NCBI GenBank assembly: GCA_003280265.1
Contig: QCFJ01000014.1
Location: 1 to 33,915, forward strand
Reading direction: 5' to 3'
DNA length: 33,915 nt
DNA from: Prochlorococcus sp. AG-363-G03
GTDB taxonomy: Bacteria > Cyanobacteriota > Cyanobacteriia > PCC-6307 > Cyanobiaceae
The position numbers and the translations under genes were made by a program. Positions 5,665 through 16,268 of the stretch are shown in pieces (the first letter of the stretch is position 1; each line of letters starts with the position of its first letter). A model generated the notes under the pieces. It saw only the letters and a list, made by a program, of their open reading frames with translations. It searched no databases and was not told the origin of the DNA.

Positions 5665-6734
5665 ATAACGTCTCCTTCATTCACAATATATTCTTTACCT
5701 TCACTTCTCAACCAACCTTTGTTTCGAGCTTCCGCTAAAGATCCTGCTTCTAATAGTTTTTTATATGAAATGGTTTGAGCTCGAATAAACCCCTTCTCAA
5801 AATCCGTGTGAATCACCCCAGCAGCCTGAGGAGCTGTCATCCCATCAGAAATAGTCCAAGCCTTTGTTTCTTTTTCACCAGTAGTAAAATATGTGCTTAA
5901 ACCTAGCAATCGATATGTAGCCTTAATAAGGCTAATTAAACCTCCTTCCTTTACACCTAATCCATTCAGATAATCATCTCTTTCCTCCGCACCTAATTCA
6001 ATCAACTCTGATTCAACCTGCGCTGAAATCTTCACACATTCAGAACCTTCTTTCGTTGCCAGTATATTTACTTCTTCTGAAAAGGAATTACCATTGGCAA
6101 GTTCTTCTTCTCCAAGATTAGTTGCATAAATAATTGGTTTTTCCGTTAGTAAGCCTAATGGTTTAATTAATATTTTTTCTTCATCAGTTAACGAAACACT
6201 TCTAACTGCATTTTCATTTTCCAGAGCTTCACTTAATTTTCCCAATACCTCATCTTCTAACTTTGCTTCCTTATTGGTACTTATCTGTTTTTTTAATCTA
6301 GTTCTACGTTTTTCTATTTGATTTAAATCAGACAATGCTAATTCTAAATTTATTATCTCAATATCTCTTGATGGGTCTACTGATCCAGAAACATGAACAA
6401 CATCATCATCGCTAAAACACCTAATTACATGAACTATTGCATCCACCTCCCTTATATTTGCTAAGAATTTATTACCCAGTCCTTCCCCTTTACTTGCACC
6501 CTTAACAAGACCAGCAATATCAACAAACTCCATCCTAGTTGGAATAATTTGCTTACTGTTGCTCAGTTCGCCAAGAAGCTTCAAACGTTGATCCGGTACT
6601 GAAACAGAGCCAACATTGGGTTCAATCGTACAAAAAGGGAAGTTTGCTGCTTGAGCTTTTGCATTCGCGACAAGAGCATTAAACAAAGTGGACTTTCCAA
6701 CATTTGGGAGTCCTACAATTCCGGCCTTGAGCAT
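5643..6734 (-). CDS. ychF: YchF/OLA1-family ribosome-binding ATPase
   Basis: The 363-residue product is full length for the family. It starts with [17 protein letters not shown] (Walker A/G1 at about residues 7-17), followed by [17 protein letters not shown] (G3) and a G4-like YATNLGEEE. The NxxE form of G4 is the YchF signature linked to ATP rather than GTP preference. A coiled-coil insertion lies in the middle ([16 protein letters not shown]) and the C-terminal TGS domain ends [10 protein letters not shown]. YchF binds ribosomes and is implicated in stress and redox responses. The start is the ATG at 6734. It is transcribed away from the HlyD gene on its right. Its last codons and stop are duplicated at 2903-2930 and 452-479, which makes this gene end the likely integration site for the left-hand island. 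Confidence 0.97.
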   Translation of the reverse strand: MLKAGIVGLPNVGKSTLFNALVANAKAQAANFPFCTIEPNVGSVSVPDQRLKLLGELSNSKQIIPTRMEFVDIAGLVKGASKGEGLGNKFLANIREVDAIVHVIRCFSDDDVVHVSGSVDPSRDIEIINLELALSDLNQIEKRRTRLKKQISTNKEAKLEDEVLGKLSEALENENAVRSVSLTDEEKILIKPLGLLTEKPIIYATNLGEEELANGNSFSEEVNILATKEGSECVKISAQVESELIELGAEERDDYLNGLGVKEGGLISLIKATYRLLGLSTYFTTGEKETKAWTISDGMTAPQAAGVIHTDFEKGFIRAQTISYKKLLEAGSLAEARNKGWLRSEGKEYIVNEGDVMEFLFNV

Positions 6735-6898
6735 TGAAATGGGTCTTTGAAAAGACGCCAGCTGATTAATTTGCCTAAATTAAACCCAATAGTGCCCTTT
6801 AACAGCGAAAATATAGTTATAAATCTCCAAAGGAAAGTTTTTAAGCTTTTCTTGCATCATTCAAATTCTAAAACTCTTGAGTACTTGATTTTCACAAA

Positions 6899-7972
6899 AT
6901 GATTTGGACAATCTTAAAAAAGAAAAAATTTTTAGGCTTAATTGCACTTTCGGTATTAGGTGTTGGTGGAATTAGTTTTAAACTTTCACAAGGAGATAGA
7001 TCTAATAAAGACATAACTAAATTTACAATTGCAGCTGAAAGCGGAAGCTTACCTGGCTTAATAACAGCAAGTGGTGAATTAAAAGCCAATAAAAGCGTCA
7101 ATGTAAGTCCAAAGAGACAAGGAATACTTGATGAAATTTTTGTAGAGGAAGGTGATCAGGTCAATAAAGGAGATCTAATTGCAAAAATGGATTTTGGAGA
7201 CTTGGAATTTAGAATTGAAGAAATAAAGGCAAATTATCAGACTCAAAAAGCGAGTTATCAGAGAAGAAAAATGCTCTTCAATGAAGGTGCCATAAGTGCA
7301 GAGGAGTATGAAGAATATAAAAATAGATTTTTAAGAAGCGAAGCTAAATTTAAACAAATAGAGGTGGAAGAGAATGAGACAAGCATAAGAGCACCATTTA
7401 AAGGAGTAATAACGAGCAGATACGCAGTACCTGGAGCATTCGTAACACCCACGACCTCTGCTTCTTCATCAAGAGAAGGAGGATCTACAAGCTCATCAAT
7501 AGTCAAACTCTCTCAAGGTCTTGAAATAGTTGCGAAAGTGCCTGAAAGCGATATTGGAAGAATAAAAACTGGTCAAGAAGCGACAATTAGAGTAGATGCT
7601 TTTCCTGATAAGCGTTTTAGAGCAGTTGTTTCCAAAATCTCACCGAGTGCAATCAAGAATAACAACGTAACCTCATTTGAAGTTACGTTGTTGTTGAGCA
7701 AGAAGGCTGATGATCTGCGCCTAGGCATGACATCTGACATCAACTTTCAAACCGGCGCAACAAAACTTAGTACACTTATACCTACCGTTGCGATTGTCAC
7801 GGAAGAAGGAAAAGCTGGAGTGCTTGTAGTTGGGAATAACAATCAACCAACATTTAAAAAAGTTGAGTTAGGGACAAGTAGTGGTAGTAAGACTGCAATA
7901 ATATCTGGATTACAACCTGGCGAGAAAGTTTTTATTGATCTTCCTCCTTGGGCTAAAAAAAGGAACAATTAA
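6899..7972 (+). CDS. HlyD/MacA-type periplasmic adaptor protein
   Basis: The 357-residue product has one N-terminal membrane anchor (FLGLIALSVLGVGGI) and then the layout of membrane fusion proteins. A first lipoyl half-motif (GILDEIFVEEGDQVNKGDLI) comes first, then a short helical hairpin (about residues 100-155, many Gln/Lys/Glu). The second lipoyl half (IRAPFKGVITSRYAVPGAFV), a beta-barrel (VAKVPESDIGRIKTGQEA) and a membrane-proximal domain ending GLQPGEKVFIDLP complete it. A serine-rich loop follows the second lipoyl half. Such adaptors connect an inner-membrane ABC or RND pump to the outer membrane or shape periplasmic export. No pump gene adjoins it; polA follows 34 bases later. The substrate is unknown. 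Its promoter must lie in the 164-base gap shared with divergent ychF. Confidence 0.88.
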   Translation: MIWTILKKKKFLGLIALSVLGVGGISFKLSQGDRSNKDITKFTIAAESGSLPGLITASGELKANKSVNVSPKRQGILDEIFVEEGDQVNKGDLIAKMDFGDLEFRIEEIKANYQTQKASYQRRKMLFNEGAISAEEYEEYKNRFLRSEAKFKQIEVEENETSIRAPFKGVITSRYAVPGAFVTPTTSASSSREGGSTSSSIVKLSQGLEIVAKVPESDIGRIKTGQEATIRVDAFPDKRFRAVVSKISPSAIKNNNVTSFEVTLLLSKKADDLRLGMTSDINFQTGATKLSTLIPTVAIVTEEGKAGVLVVGNNNQPTFKKVELGTSSGSKTAIISGLQPGEKVFIDLPPWAKKRNN

Positions 7973-8006
7973 TAAATCAATTAATTAATCTCATCATTAA
8001 TAATTA

Positions 8007-10967
8007 ATGAAAGAAATAAAAAAGCCAACTTTATTATTGATTGATGGCCATTCTTTGGCTTTTAGAAGTTTTTATGCTTTTAGCAAAGGAGGGGAAGGAG
8101 GACTTGCCACAAAAGACGGATTCCCTACGAGTGTTACCTATGGTTTTTTAAAAAGTCTTTTAGATAATTGCAAAACTATCGAACCTAAAGGAATCACAAT
8201 TGCTTTTGATACTGCTGAACCAACATTTCGCCATAAGGAAGATCCAAACTACAAAGCCAATCGAGATGTAGCACCAGAAATATTTTTTCAAGATTTAGAC
8301 AAGCTTGAAGAGATTCTCAAAGACAGTCTGAATCTTTCAATATGCAAAGCCCCAGGATATGAGGCTGATGATGTCTTAGGAACACTTGCCAATGATGCCG
8401 CTGATAAAGGATGGAGTGTCAGAATCCTTTCTGGAGATAGAGACCTATTTCAATTAGTTGATGACAAAAGGGATATCGCAGTCTTGTACATGGGTGGAGG
8501 TCCTTATGCAAAAAGCGGAAATCCCAAACTGATTAATGAAGAGGGAGTTAAGGAGAAACTTGGCGTCAATCCAAACAAAGTCATAGATCTGAAGGCTTTA
8601 ACTGGTGATAGCTCAGATAATATTCCTGGCGTCAAAGGAGTTGGTCCAAAAACAGCAATAAATCTATTAAACGAAAACAATGATCTTGATGGAGTATATA
8701 AATCACTCCAAGAGCTAGAGAAAGAAGGCGAAAAAGCTAAACGAGGCGCCATAAAAGGAGCAGTAAGATTAAAGCTAAAAGCAGACAAAGATAATGCATA
8801 TCTTTCAAGAAAACTTGCAGAAATATTAATTAAAATCCCTATAAATCCAAAAATAGATCATAACTTAGAAGGTATTAATGAATCAAAACTAACTGAAAAC
8901 CTTGAAAAACTTGAATTACACAGTTTATTAAAACAAGTTTCAACTTTTAAAGCTCTATTTTCTAAAGAAGGATTATCAGAACAAGACAATACTCGCTCAT
9001 CAAAAGAAAGTAAGATAGTTAATAATAAGAGCAAGAATATTGAACTAACTAATCCTAGTGAGACAAAAGATATTCCTCAGATAGAGCCTAAGATTATAAA
9101 CAATCTAGAAGAACTTAATAATTTTGTTGCACAAATAATGAAATATACAGATAAAAATAAACCAATAGCTATTGATACCGAAACAACCAATTTGAATCCT
9201 TTTAAAGCTGAACTTGTTGGCTTGGGATTTTGTTTTGGTGAATCATTAAAAGATATAGTTTATATACCAATAGGACATCAAACGGAAGAAGCCGATTTAA
9301 TAGAAATTAATAATATAAATCAATTAAAAATTGAAGAAGTTATCTATGCACTTCAGGATTGGTTCTCTAGCAAGGAAAATCCTAAAACCCTACAGAATGC
9401 AAAATACGACAGACTGATATTGCTAAGACATGGAATTATATTAAATGGCGTTGTAATTGATACTTTACTTGCAGACTATATATGTGATGCAACTCTTAAG
9501 CATAGTTTAGATGAAATTGCCTATAGAGAATTTGGCTTTAAGCCCAAAAGTTTTTCTGATGTTGTCAAAAAAGGAGAAGACTTTTCTTCTGTGGACATTA
9601 AGTCTGCAAGTATATACTGCGGAATGGACGTTTATTTAACAAGAAAATTAGCAATCATTTATATTGAAAGGTTAAAAAGTACAAGTTCAAAATTAATAAA
9701 ATTACTCAAAGAAGTTGAACAACCACTTGAGCAGGTTTTAGCGGAAATTGAATCTACAGGTATAATTATTGATACACCTTATCTAAAAGATTTATCCTTA
9801 GAGCTAACAAACACATTAAGAACTATCGAGGAGGAAGTTTATAAGATTGCAGGAAATGAGTTTAACCTTTCATCACCTAAACAATTAGGTGAATTACTTT
9901 TTGAGAAACTTGATTTAGATAAGAAAAAATCAAGAAAAACAAAAACAGGATGGAGTACAGATGCAGGTGTATTGGAAAAGCTAGAATCAGACCATCCAAT
10001 AATAAAAATGATTATTGAACATCGCACTATAAGTAAGTTGCTTAATACTTATGTAGATGCTTTGCCTCAGCTTATTGAAAAAGAAACGGGAAGAGTACAT
10101 ACTGATTTCAATCAAGCCGTAACCGCTACTGGAAGGTTAAGTAGCAGCAATCCAAATCTCCAAAATATCCCTGTCAGAACTGAATTTAGTAGACGAATAA
10201 GAAAAGCTTTTCTTCCGCAAAAAGATTGGAAACTTCTAAGCGCAGACTATTCACAAATTGAACTTCGTATACTCACACATCTTTCAGGTGAAGAAGTACT
10301 AAAAAATGCTTATTTAAAAAATGAGGATGTCCACTCTTTAACTGCAAAAATTTTATTTGAAAAAGAGGCTATTGACGCCGATGAAAGAAGAATAGGAAAA
10401 ACAATAAATTTTGGGGTTATTTATGGTATGGGGGCTCAAAGGTTTGCAAGATCAACGGGCGTTTCATTAATAGAAGCAAAATATTTTTTAAGTAAATTCA
10501 AAGAACGTTATCCAGCTGTTTTTAAATTTTTAGAATATCAAGAAAGACTTGCCCTAAGCCAAGGGTTTGTTGAAACATTGCTAGGGAGAAGACGTTATTT
10601 TCATTTCAATAAAAATGGGCTTGGAAGACTTCTGGGAACTCCACCAAATGAAATTGATTTAACTACGGCCAGAAGAGCAGGGATGGAAGCACAACAATTA
10701 AGAGCCGCAGCAAACGCACCGATTCAAGGCTCAAGTGCAGACATAATTAAGCTAGCAATGATTCAATTGCATTCAGCTTTAAGAAAGACTGGATTAGCAG
10801 CGAGAATTCTACTTCAAGTGCATGATGAACTCGTGCTAGAAGTTGATCCCAAAGATTTGGAGGAAACAAAACTCCTTGTTCGAAACACGATGGAAAATGC
10901 TGTAAAACTTAGCGTCCCTCTTATAGTTGAAACTGGCGTTGGAGTAAATTGGATGGAGGCAAAATAG
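8007..10967 (+). CDS. polA: DNA polymerase I
   Basis: The 986-residue product has all three classical domains. The 5'-3' exonuclease (residues 1 to about 310) begins LLLIDGHSLAFRSFYAF and has GYEADDVLGTLA and TGDSSDNIPGVKGVGPKTA. The 3'-5' proofreading domain keeps its acidic residues: Exo I IAIDTETTNL (Asp390, Glu392), Exo II NAKYDRL and Exo III YCGMDVYLT. The polymerase domain has TATGRLSSSNPNLQNIPVR, motif A DYSQIELR (Asp747), the O-helix RRIGKTINFGVIYGMG and motif C VHDELVLE (Asp940). It therefore looks fully active in all three functions: gap filling, primer removal and proofreading. A charged low-complexity linker joins the first two domains. It lies between the adaptor gene and cysS, all on the plus strand. 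Confidence 0.98.
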   Translation: MKEIKKPTLLLIDGHSLAFRSFYAFSKGGEGGLATKDGFPTSVTYGFLKSLLDNCKTIEPKGITIAFDTAEPTFRHKEDPNYKANRDVAPEIFFQDLDKLEEILKDSLNLSICKAPGYEADDVLGTLANDAADKGWSVRILSGDRDLFQLVDDKRDIAVLYMGGGPYAKSGNPKLINEEGVKEKLGVNPNKVIDLKALTGDSSDNIPGVKGVGPKTAINLLNENNDLDGVYKSLQELEKEGEKAKRGAIKGAVRLKLKADKDNAYLSRKLAEILIKIPINPKIDHNLEGINESKLTENLEKLELHSLLKQVSTFKALFSKEGLSEQDNTRSSKESKIVNNKSKNIELTNPSETKDIPQIEPKIINNLEELNNFVAQIMKYTDKNKPIAIDTETTNLNPFKAELVGLGFCFGESLKDIVYIPIGHQTEEADLIEINNINQLKIEEVIYALQDWFSSKENPKTLQNAKYDRLILLRHGIILNGVVIDTLLADYICDATLKHSLDEIAYREFGFKPKSFSDVVKKGEDFSSVDIKSASIYCGMDVYLTRKLAIIYIERLKSTSSKLIKLLKEVEQPLEQVLAEIESTGIIIDTPYLKDLSLELTNTLRTIEEEVYKIAGNEFNLSSPKQLGELLFEKLDLDKKKSRKTKTGWSTDAGVLEKLESDHPIIKMIIEHRTISKLLNTYVDALPQLIEKETGRVHTDFNQAVTATGRLSSSNPNLQNIPVRTEFSRRIRKAFLPQKDWKLLSADYSQIELRILTHLSGEEVLKNAYLKNEDVHSLTAKILFEKEAIDADERRIGKTINFGVIYGMGAQRFARSTGVSLIEAKYFLSKFKERYPAVFKFLEYQERLALSQGFVETLLGRRRYFHFNKNGLGRLLGTPPNEIDLTTARRAGMEAQQLRAAANAPIQGSSADIIKLAMIQLHSALRKTGLAARILLQVHDELVLEVDPKDLEETKLLVRNTMENAVKLSVPLIVETGVGVNWMEAK

Positions 10968-11010
10968 TTGCTGACAAATTCAATAATTTCTCACATTTTC
11001 ATCTAAGAAA

Positions 11011-12513
11011 TTGTCCTTAAAATTCACAAACACTTTATCCAATAAGAAAGAGGATTTTATTACAATAAATCCTAATCAAGTTAAAATATATTGTTGCGGT
11101 GTAACTGTTTATGATCTTTGTCATCTTGGTCATGCAAGAAGTTATCTTAATTGGGATGTATTAAGACGGTTTTTAATTTGGAAAGGATTTGAAGTTAAAT
11201 TTGTGCAAAACTTCACGGATATTGATGACAAAATTATTAATAGAGCAAAGGAAGAAGGATGTTCTACTGATGAATTAAGTGAAAGAAATATTGATGAATT
11301 CTATAAAGATATGGATACTCTTTCAATTCTCAGACCAAATAGTATGCCTAGAGCTACAAAATGCCTCCATCAAATTATTACTTTTATAGAAAAATTAGAA
11401 CAGAAGAAAGTAGCTTACTCCTCAAATGGTGATGTTTATTTTTCAGTAGATAAACATAAAAATTATGGGAAGCTTAGTGGAAGAGAAATTGAGAATCAAA
11501 TCGATAATGCAGCTGGACGTTTAAAAACTAATCAAGAAAAAAATAAAAAGAGTTCACTTGATTTTGCCCTTTGGAAAAAGTCTAGATCAGGTGAGGTGAG
11601 TTATTCTTCTCCTTGGGGACAGGGCAGGCCAGGTTGGCATATTGAATGTTCAGCAATGGTTAAAGACGAATTAGGAGAAAGTATTGATATTCACCTAGGT
11701 GGATCAGATCTGATATTTCCTCATCATGAGAATGAAATAGCTCAATCTGAAGCCTGCAATGGAAAAGAGTTAGCGAGATACTGGCTTCACAATGGAATGG
11801 TTAATGTTGGAGGTGTAAAGATGAGTAAATCACTAGGGAATTTTACAACCATTAGATCTTTATTAGAAGAAGGTATTTCAGCTATGACTTTGAGATTTTT
11901 TGTCTTACAAACTAATTATCGTAAGCCCCTAGATTTTACTGAAGAAGCACTAAAAGCAGCTTCAAAAGGATGGGAAAGATTAAATAAATGCCTTTCTTTT
12001 GGTCATATTTATAAAATAAAAGACCAAGGTACAAACGAAATTAAGCTAGATAAAGCTATAAGAAAGTCTATTAATAGAGAACTTGATGAAAACTCATTTA
12101 AATTATTATCAGACTTTGAAAAATATATGGATGATGATTTAAATACATCAGGAGCTTTATCTATTCTTTTTGAACTATCTCAACCAATTAAGAAATTCAT
12201 AAATTTCTTAAAAGAAAAAGATATTAATGACGTTAACAAAGCTGAATTAAATCAAGTTTTTAATCAATGGCAACTACTCTCTGAATTAGCAGGAGTTCTG
12301 GGCTTAAAAGTAAATTTAAATCAAGAAGAGCCAAAAAACGATACTGAACTTGACACTAATAAAATTGAAGAACTTATCAAGAATAGATCTTTAGCAAAAG
12401 CTAATAAAGACTTTTTACTAGCTGACAAAATAAGAGCTGATTTAAAAAATATTGGAATTGAATTAATTGATAAACCTAAAGGGGTTACTGAATGGAAACA
12501 ACTTTCAGATTAA
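11011..12513 (+). CDS. cysS: Cysteinyl-tRNA synthetase
   Basis: The 500-residue class I synthetase charges tRNA-Cys. The start is TTG at 11011 giving MSLKFTNTLS, which fits the family N-terminus; no ATG is near. The HIGH motif appears as HLGHARSY. KMSKS is exact at about residue 270 (VKMSKSLGNF). The zinc-site residues that select cysteine are present: CCGVTVYD near the start, GWHIECSAM in the middle and HHENEIAQSEA after it. The helical anticodon-binding C-terminal part is intact (ANKDFLLADKIRADL). It follows polA by 43 bases. Its TAA overlaps the convergent transporter stop by four bases, so no room remains for a dedicated terminator. Confidence 0.98.
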   Translation: MSLKFTNTLSNKKEDFITINPNQVKIYCCGVTVYDLCHLGHARSYLNWDVLRRFLIWKGFEVKFVQNFTDIDDKIINRAKEEGCSTDELSERNIDEFYKDMDTLSILRPNSMPRATKCLHQIITFIEKLEQKKVAYSSNGDVYFSVDKHKNYGKLSGREIENQIDNAAGRLKTNQEKNKKSSLDFALWKKSRSGEVSYSSPWGQGRPGWHIECSAMVKDELGESIDIHLGGSDLIFPHHENEIAQSEACNGKELARYWLHNGMVNVGGVKMSKSLGNFTTIRSLLEEGISAMTLRFFVLQTNYRKPLDFTEEALKAASKGWERLNKCLSFGHIYKIKDQGTNEIKLDKAIRKSINRELDENSFKLLSDFEKYMDDDLNTSGALSILFELSQPIKKFINFLKEKDINDVNKAELNQVFNQWQLLSELAGVLGLKVNLNQEEPKNDTELDTNKIEELIKNRSLAKANKDFLLADKIRADLKNIGIELIDKPKGVTEWKQLSD

Positions 12514-13835
12514 GCAAATGTTTCTATTGTAGATAAGACTGTTAAATAAAGTCCTATAGCAATAACTGGTGGAGACACCCAGCGCAGCATAAACTTTAGA
12601 TACCTTCTAACTCTTAAATTAGCATTAGAATTTGCAAGATCCTCATCATAACGATTTGGAACAATCCAACCCAAAAGAATTGAAATTAGAAGACCACCTA
12701 ATATCAAAAGTGTATTACAGATAGCATCGGACTTGCCTAAAAAGTCTGTAGAAATAGCAGACGGTATTCCAATCAAGAAAATCAATAATGTTGAAGTCCA
12801 AACGGCCTTCTTCCTACTCCAATTCAACCTGTCCATCAAAGAAGATACTGGTACTTCCATTAATGAAATAGAAGAAGTAATAGCAGCTATAAAGGCCAAT
12901 CCGAAGAAAACGGCAGCAATCAATCTCCCAAACAACCCAAGATTTGCAAATCCAGTTGGAAGAGCAATAAATAAAGTCCCAACAGTTGATTCACTGATAA
13001 CATCTTTCAAACCAAAACTCATAACGACAGGAAATGTAATCAGCCCGGCGAGTAAACCCACTGCAGTATCCAAAGTTGCAACTCTCAAAGCTTCTTTAGG
13101 AAGATGGTTTTTACGGTTTAGATATGAAGAATAGGCAACCATAATTCCAATACCCAAACTTAAAGAAAAGAAAGCTTGTTTAAATGCATTACTTATTGTG
13201 TTTTTATCAAAAAGTTGAGATGAATCCCATTTAAGTAAAAATGATGTATATCCTTCCCAAGCCCCAGATAAAGTTGCAGCCCATATAGCTAACAACAAAA
13301 GGAGTCCAAATAAAAATGGCATTGCCCATTTTGTTAGTTTTTCTATACCTCCACGAACGCCAGCAACAACAACAAAAGCAGTTAACAATAAGCTGATTAT
13401 TTGACCTACAAATACACTATTACCACTGCTAATTTTACCAAAAAATTCTCCCGCCTCAGTCATATCTGAGGGTAGGCCAATAAATAAGGAATGGAAGAAA
13501 GTATCAATTGTCCATCCCATTATCACTGCGTAATAAGAAAGAATTCCACAAGAAGCTATTGCAAATAGCCAACCTAGAGGCTTCCAATTCTCTCCAGCAG
13601 CTTTGATTGGAGCAAGGAAAGGACTACTTGCAGTGCTTCTCCCCAAGACCATCTCTGCAACTAAGACAGGTAGGCAAACAACTAAAACAACTAATACATA
13701 AAGGATAAGAAAAGCAAGTCCACCGCCTTGAGATGACCTATAAGCAAAGCCCCAAAGATTTCCAAGGCCTACAGCACTACCTGCCGCAGCGAGTGCGAAT
13801 CCCAGTCCTGATCTCCATTGTTCCCTTTCTTGCAT
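12510..13835 (-). CDS. Sodium-dependent NSS/SNF-family transporter
   Basis: The 441-residue product is a polytopic inner-membrane protein of the neurotransmitter:sodium symporter family, with the LeuT fold. The N-terminus has the family signature WRSGLGFALAAAGSAVGLGN followed by LWGFAYRSSQGGGLAFL, where the unwound TM1 binds sodium and substrate. About eleven hydrophobic segments follow, as in many bacterial members. Substrates in the family are amino acids or related small solutes; the residues visible here do not fix which. It reads convergently with cysS, overlapping it by four bases, and divergently from dxr, with a 92-base gap for both promoters. Confidence 0.92.
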   Translation of the reverse strand: MQEREQWRSGLGFALAAAGSAVGLGNLWGFAYRSSQGGGLAFLILYVLVVLVVCLPVLVAEMVLGRSTASSPFLAPIKAAGENWKPLGWLFAIASCGILSYYAVIMGWTIDTFFHSLFIGLPSDMTEAGEFFGKISSGNSVFVGQIISLLLTAFVVVAGVRGGIEKLTKWAMPFLFGLLLLLAIWAATLSGAWEGYTSFLLKWDSSQLFDKNTISNAFKQAFFSLSLGIGIMVAYSSYLNRKNHLPKEALRVATLDTAVGLLAGLITFPVVMSFGLKDVISESTVGTLFIALPTGFANLGLFGRLIAAVFFGLAFIAAITSSISLMEVPVSSLMDRLNWSRKKAVWTSTLLIFLIGIPSAISTDFLGKSDAICNTLLILGGLLISILLGWIVPNRYDEDLANSNANLRVRRYLKFMLRWVSPPVIAIGLYLTVLSTIETFA

Positions 13836-13927
13836 AATAAATCTCTATTAAAATCCAGAAGAAACTGGTAAATATATAACTGGGTTATACCTTTAAATGG
13901 GAGACTGGTCATACTTGACTTCACAAT

Positions 13928-15166
13928 GTGAAAGCCATAAGCGTTTTAGGCTCAACGGGATCTATTGGGACTCAAACCCTTCAAATTGCAGAAGAGTTTC
14001 CTGATCAATTCAAAATTGTTGCACTCACAGCAGGAAAGAATCTTGATTTAGTAATCAAACAAATTGAAACTCATCAACCTGAAGTCGTTTCACTAGCCGA
14101 TGAGTCTCTTTTGCCAGAACTATCTAGGCGAATAAATAGTCTTATTGAAAATTCAAAAATATTCAATAAGCCCCTATTGATGGCGGGAGCCGAAGGACTT
14201 AATACTGCTGCAGCTTGGGAAAGTGCAGATCTTGTCGTAACTGGAATAGTTGGCTGTGCTGGCCTCTTACCAACACTTGCAGCTATTGAAGCAGGAAAGG
14301 ACCTAGCTCTAGCAAATAAAGAAACTTTGATTGCAGCAGGACCAGTTGTCATTCCTGCTTTAAAAAAAAGTGGAAGTAGGCTCTTGCCTGCTGATTCTGA
14401 ACACTCAGCGATATTTCAATGTCTCCAAGGAACGCCATGGGCTGACAATGCAAGACTCTCAACTGGGGTTCCTACTCCAGGATTTAAATCCATACAATTA
14501 ACTGCATCAGGAGGAGCATTTAGAGATTGGAAAGCAGAAGATTTAGTGAAAGCAACTGTTGAGGATGCTACTAGCCATCCTAATTGGAGCATGGGAAAGA
14601 AAATAACTGTAGATTCTGCAACCCTTATGAACAAGGGACTCGAAGTAATTGAAGCGCATTATCTTTTCGGCCTTTCATATGATCAAATCGAAATCATTAT
14701 CCATCCACAAAGCATAATTCATTCGATGGTTGAATTAGATGATTCTTCCGTTTTAGCTCAATTGGGATGGCCAGATATGAAGCTCCCTATTTTGTATTGC
14801 TTAAGTTGGCCTAGACGACTTAAAACACCGTGGCCAAGATTAAAGCTTACTGAAATAGGCAATTTAACTTTTAAAGAACCAGATACTAAAAAATATCCAT
14901 GTATGGAACTTGCTTACAGCGCAGGAAAATTAGGGGGCACAATGCCAGCAGTGCTTAATGCCGCTAATGAAAAAGCAGTAGAACTATTTCTAGAAGAAAG
15001 GTTTAAATTTATCGATATTCCAAAAGTAATTGAAGCGATTTGCGAGAAACATAAATGCGACCTAAATCTAAATCCAAGCCTCAGTGAAATTCTTGAAGTT
15101 GATAGCTGGGCCAGAGAAGAAGTCTTAGATTATTCAGAGAAAAATATTACAAAAATGCAGTTTTAG
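13928..15166 (+). CDS. dxr: 1-deoxy-D-xylulose 5-phosphate reductoisomerase
   Basis: The 412-residue enzyme makes 2-C-methyl-D-erythritol 4-phosphate, the first committed step of the MEP isoprenoid pathway that feeds carotenoids, phytol and quinones. The NADPH-binding loop [13 protein letters not shown] is at the N-terminus. [11 protein letters not shown] and the metal site [11 protein letters not shown] (Asp156, Glu158) follow. Next are [29 protein letters not shown] and [11 protein letters not shown], then the helical C-terminal domain with the catalytic flexible loop before it. The start is GTG at 13928, giving MKAISVLG; an overlapping ATG two bases upstream is out of frame. It reads alone on this strand between two minus-strand genes. 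Its stop is ten bases from that of the convergent hydrolase. Confidence 0.98.
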   Translation: MKAISVLGSTGSIGTQTLQIAEEFPDQFKIVALTAGKNLDLVIKQIETHQPEVVSLADESLLPELSRRINSLIENSKIFNKPLLMAGAEGLNTAAAWESADLVVTGIVGCAGLLPTLAAIEAGKDLALANKETLIAAGPVVIPALKKSGSRLLPADSEHSAIFQCLQGTPWADNARLSTGVPTPGFKSIQLTASGGAFRDWKAEDLVKATVEDATSHPNWSMGKKITVDSATLMNKGLEVIEAHYLFGLSYDQIEIIIHPQSIIHSMVELDDSSVLAQLGWPDMKLPILYCLSWPRRLKTPWPRLKLTEIGNLTFKEPDTKKYPCMELAYSAGKLGGTMPAVLNAANEKAVELFLEERFKFIDIPKVIEAICEKHKCDLNLNPSLSEILEVDSWAREEVLDYSEKNITKMQF

Positions 15167-15168
15167 AT

Positions 15169-15198
15169 TAAATGGTTTACAAAGATAAAAACCATTTA
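15169..15198. terminator. Ten-base-pair hairpin between converging dxr and hydrolase genes
   Basis: TAAATGGTTT (15169-15178) and AAACCATTTA (15189-15198) form a perfect stem with a ten-base loop. It lies right after the dxr stop and reaches into the last codons of the hydrolase. There is no long T run on either side, so it may act as a weak terminator or an mRNA 3'-end stabiliser for dxr. Confidence 0.35.
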
Positions 15199-16268
15199 GA
15201 AACAACTTGATCACCCCAACAACCTTGAACCCCATGAAATCCATTGTGTCCTCCTTTTTCAGTAAAAATAAATTTATTAAAATTTTGATCTTTAGAAAAT
15301 TTCATTTTTTCCATTAGTCTTTCAGCCGCTAAAAAAGGCACCCAAGGATCATCTTTAGATTGAATAAATAATGTTTTAGGAATAGGCTTTTCATTATTAA
15401 TAAGAGAGAAGAATGGAGATGCTTTCGCATAATATTCCTCAACATTTTCATATCCCCACCTGGGAGCAGTTATAAAATTATCAAATGATCTAATATCATT
15501 TATTTTTCTTTTTTTATCTTTTTTATTTATTACTAACGCATTCTTTTCAGTTTCTTCTATCCCAAAAGGATCTTCTAAAGTTTGCCTAATTAAACGATTT
15601 AACAACCATTTCTGATAAATAAAATTTCTCGGTCTTTCAATAGATGAACTACATTCATTCAAATCCAAAGGACTACTAATACATACCAATCCATCTAATA
15701 AAGACTCATCACTGATACAAGCATTTAAAAGAATAGTTCCACCCAAAGAAATCCCAGCACCAAAAAGAGGAATGTTTTTTGAACAGTTATAGTCATTAGT
15801 TAATTGGTATGAAATCTCTCTAGCACGCCTTAATACAGGAACCAAATCACTATTGCACTCAGCAGCATAGGTACCATCAACATAATTTCTACAAGGATCT
15901 GAACCTCTCAGATTAAGTTTCAAAACGGCGAAGTTTGATTGCACTAAAGCACTAGCCATCCTAGTCAACCCTCTTCTACGAGTAGAACCACCAAGTCCAT
16001 GCAGAAGTAGAACCAAACCATTGATGCGCAAGGAACTTGTTGGTTTATCCAAATACGCAACTAATGAACCTCCTCCTGTTTTTCTACTTTTTAGTGGTGG
16101 AACATTGATACGAATCTCTGATGAGTTGACATCAGGCAATTCATCCGAAGCGAATGTATCTCTTAGGGTCTGAAGGTCAGGACCAATCCAGGGAATACGC
16201 TCTTTAAAAGGACTTATTCCTAAATCTGAGAGTAAACATTGTCTTTTAAAATTATCCTTTACTGCCAA
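15177..16268 (-). CDS. YheT-type alpha/beta hydrolase (COG0429)
   Basis: The 363-residue product has the alpha/beta-hydrolase plan of the YheT/ABHD group. An oxyanion segment LVLLLHGLGGSTRRR comes first, followed by LRGSDPCRNYVDGTY. The nucleophile elbow is FGAGISLGGTILLN with serine in GISLG. SKDDPWVPF carries the acidic residue, and GGHNGFHG carries the histidine. Members hydrolyse esters, but the substrate here is unknown. The TTG at 16268 is favoured because AAGGAG (16281-16276) stands seven bases ahead of it; a TTG at 16274 is too close to that site. The gene starts inside the 3' end of pntB, overlapping it by 17 bases, so it is probably co-transcribed with the transhydrogenase genes. 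That linkage may be positional rather than functional. Confidence 0.85.
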   Translation of the reverse strand: MAVKDNFKRQCLLSDLGISPFKERIPWIGPDLQTLRDTFASDELPDVNSSEIRINVPPLKSRKTGGGSLVAYLDKPTSSLRINGLVLLLHGLGGSTRRRGLTRMASALVQSNFAVLKLNLRGSDPCRNYVDGTYAAECNSDLVPVLRRAREISYQLTNDYNCSKNIPLFGAGISLGGTILLNACISDESLLDGLVCISSPLDLNECSSSIERPRNFIYQKWLLNRLIRQTLEDPFGIEETEKNALVINKKDKKRKINDIRSFDNFITAPRWGYENVEEYYAKASPFFSLINNEKPIPKTLFIQSKDDPWVPFLAAERLMEKMKFSKDQNFNKFIFTEKGGHNGFHGVQGCWGDQVVSKWFLSL